Positions 5,321 through 5,655 of a stretch of 5,655 nucleotides of DNA are shown here, piece after piece (within the stretch, counting starts at the first letter, position 1; every line of letters begins with the position of its first letter). The stretch is taken from the NCBI GenBank assembly GCA_019120115.1, contig DWVS01000362.1:1-5655 (forward strand). The letters run 5' to 3'. The notes under the pieces were generated by a model that was not told where the DNA came from, did no database searches, and worked only from the letters and a program-made list of their open reading frames with translations. The DNA comes from Eisenbergiella intestinigallinarum. GTDB lineage: Bacteria; Bacillota; Clostridia; Lachnospirales; Lachnospiraceae. The position numbers and the translations under genes are program-made.

Positions 5321-5655
5321 AAAAACAGAAGGCCGGGAAAGCCGCAAGGATAATGATCTTTTCTTTACCTGCAGTCTGATTGAATATATTGCCAGAAAAA
5401 CGAAAAATAAAAGGGCCGATGTGGTAAATGCGCTGGGAAGGAAGAATGTCGAAAAAATCTATGAACTTGCTGACGTTTATCACAGTGATAATATAGACCG
5501 CGTCAGCGATGATTTCATACATGCAGCAGGAATCACTGTCGGCAGCTTTGATAATGTAGCTGCCGCTGAATATTCAGTTCCCAGCCACTGGGATATCGGA
5601 AAGGTCTATAAACGTCTGATCCTCGGCATTGCAAAAGAAAAGGGGATGGATATTG
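5307..5655 (+). CDS. Unrecognised partner of the DUF3990 protein (3' end outside window)
   Basis: The frame is open from ATG 5307 to the window end, giving 116 codons. The first 14 nt overlap the DUF3990 gene in another frame. A polar, charged N-terminus (MEQSKKTEGRESRKDND) leads to a helical segment (LFFTCSLIEYIARKTKNK), then RADVVNALG, VEKIYELADVYH and SDDFI. Further on are FDNVAAAEYSVPSHWDIG and KVYKRLI. No membrane segment, signal peptide or catalytic motif is evident. The pattern of residues 17 to about 70 (IE-Y-A, then V, then a Y-D-H rhythm) recalls DUF3791, a small family that I remember occurring next to DUF3990; this is a weak, unaided resemblance. I recall similar unnamed proteins beside DUF3990 genes in Lachnospiraceae. 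Its role as antitoxin, adaptor or second effector is open. Base composition matches the DUF3990 gene, supporting acquisition as one unit. Confidence 0.75.
   Translation, partial: MEQSKKTEGRESRKDNDLFFTCSLIEYIARKTKNKRADVVNALGRKNVEKIYELADVYHSDNIDRVSDDFIHAAGITVGSFDNVAAAEYSVPSHWDIGKVYKRLILGIAKEKGMDI

Overview
The window looks like chromosome from a spore-forming member of the Firmicutes, most likely class Clostridia and close to Lachnospiraceae. The reasons are a CotS-family spore-coat protein, an HU gene followed directly by an RqcP (YabO) gene, strong AGGAGG-type ribosome binding sites, TTGACA/TATA-type promoters, and GC-rich housekeeping genes beside AT-richer accessory DNA. This placement comes from gene content and recognised protein sequence; no database was searched.

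Layout. (1) Positions 1-666 hold the C-terminal part of a sensor histidine kinase that begins before the window. (2) A long hairpin at 709-756 separates it from a convergent cold-shock protein gene (809-1021, minus strand). That gene has a consensus promoter at 1238-1266 and a leader of roughly 210 nt. (3) After a gene-poor divergent region, cca (1471-2799), the tRNA CCA-adding enzyme, and a CotS-family gene (2890-3870) lie in tandem. The 90-nt gap between them can fold into a closed multi-branch structure that reaches the cotS ribosome binding site. (4) A terminator, a strong promoter and hup (4092-4367, HU protein) follow, then a strong terminator at 4400-4436. (5) A dense set of inverted repeats (4446-4537) sits directly upstream of rqcP (4550-4789), which encodes a ribosome quality-control S4 protein. 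(6) The last 0.85 kb is AT-richer. It carries a DUF3990 protein (4844-5320), whose motifs resemble ADP-ribosyltransferases, overlapping by 14 nt with an unrecognised gene (5307 onward) that runs off the end.

How the parts relate. Most of the window is housekeeping: tRNA maturation, nucleoid structure, rescue of stalled ribosomes, cold adaptation and sporulation. In many Clostridia hup-rqcP is followed by yabP, yabQ and a divIC-like gene. Here the DUF3990 pair occupies that place, so an accessory two-gene unit appears to have entered a conserved block. That pair is the best candidate for a little-described system: its overlap, order and composition fit a toxin-antitoxin or defence-type module, but the sequence alone does not prove this.

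Start-site corrections argued here: cca at 1471 rather than 1459, rqcP at 4550 rather than 4538, and the DUF3990 gene at 4844 rather than 4808. In the first two cases the longer reading puts the Shine-Dalgarno sequence inside the coding region.
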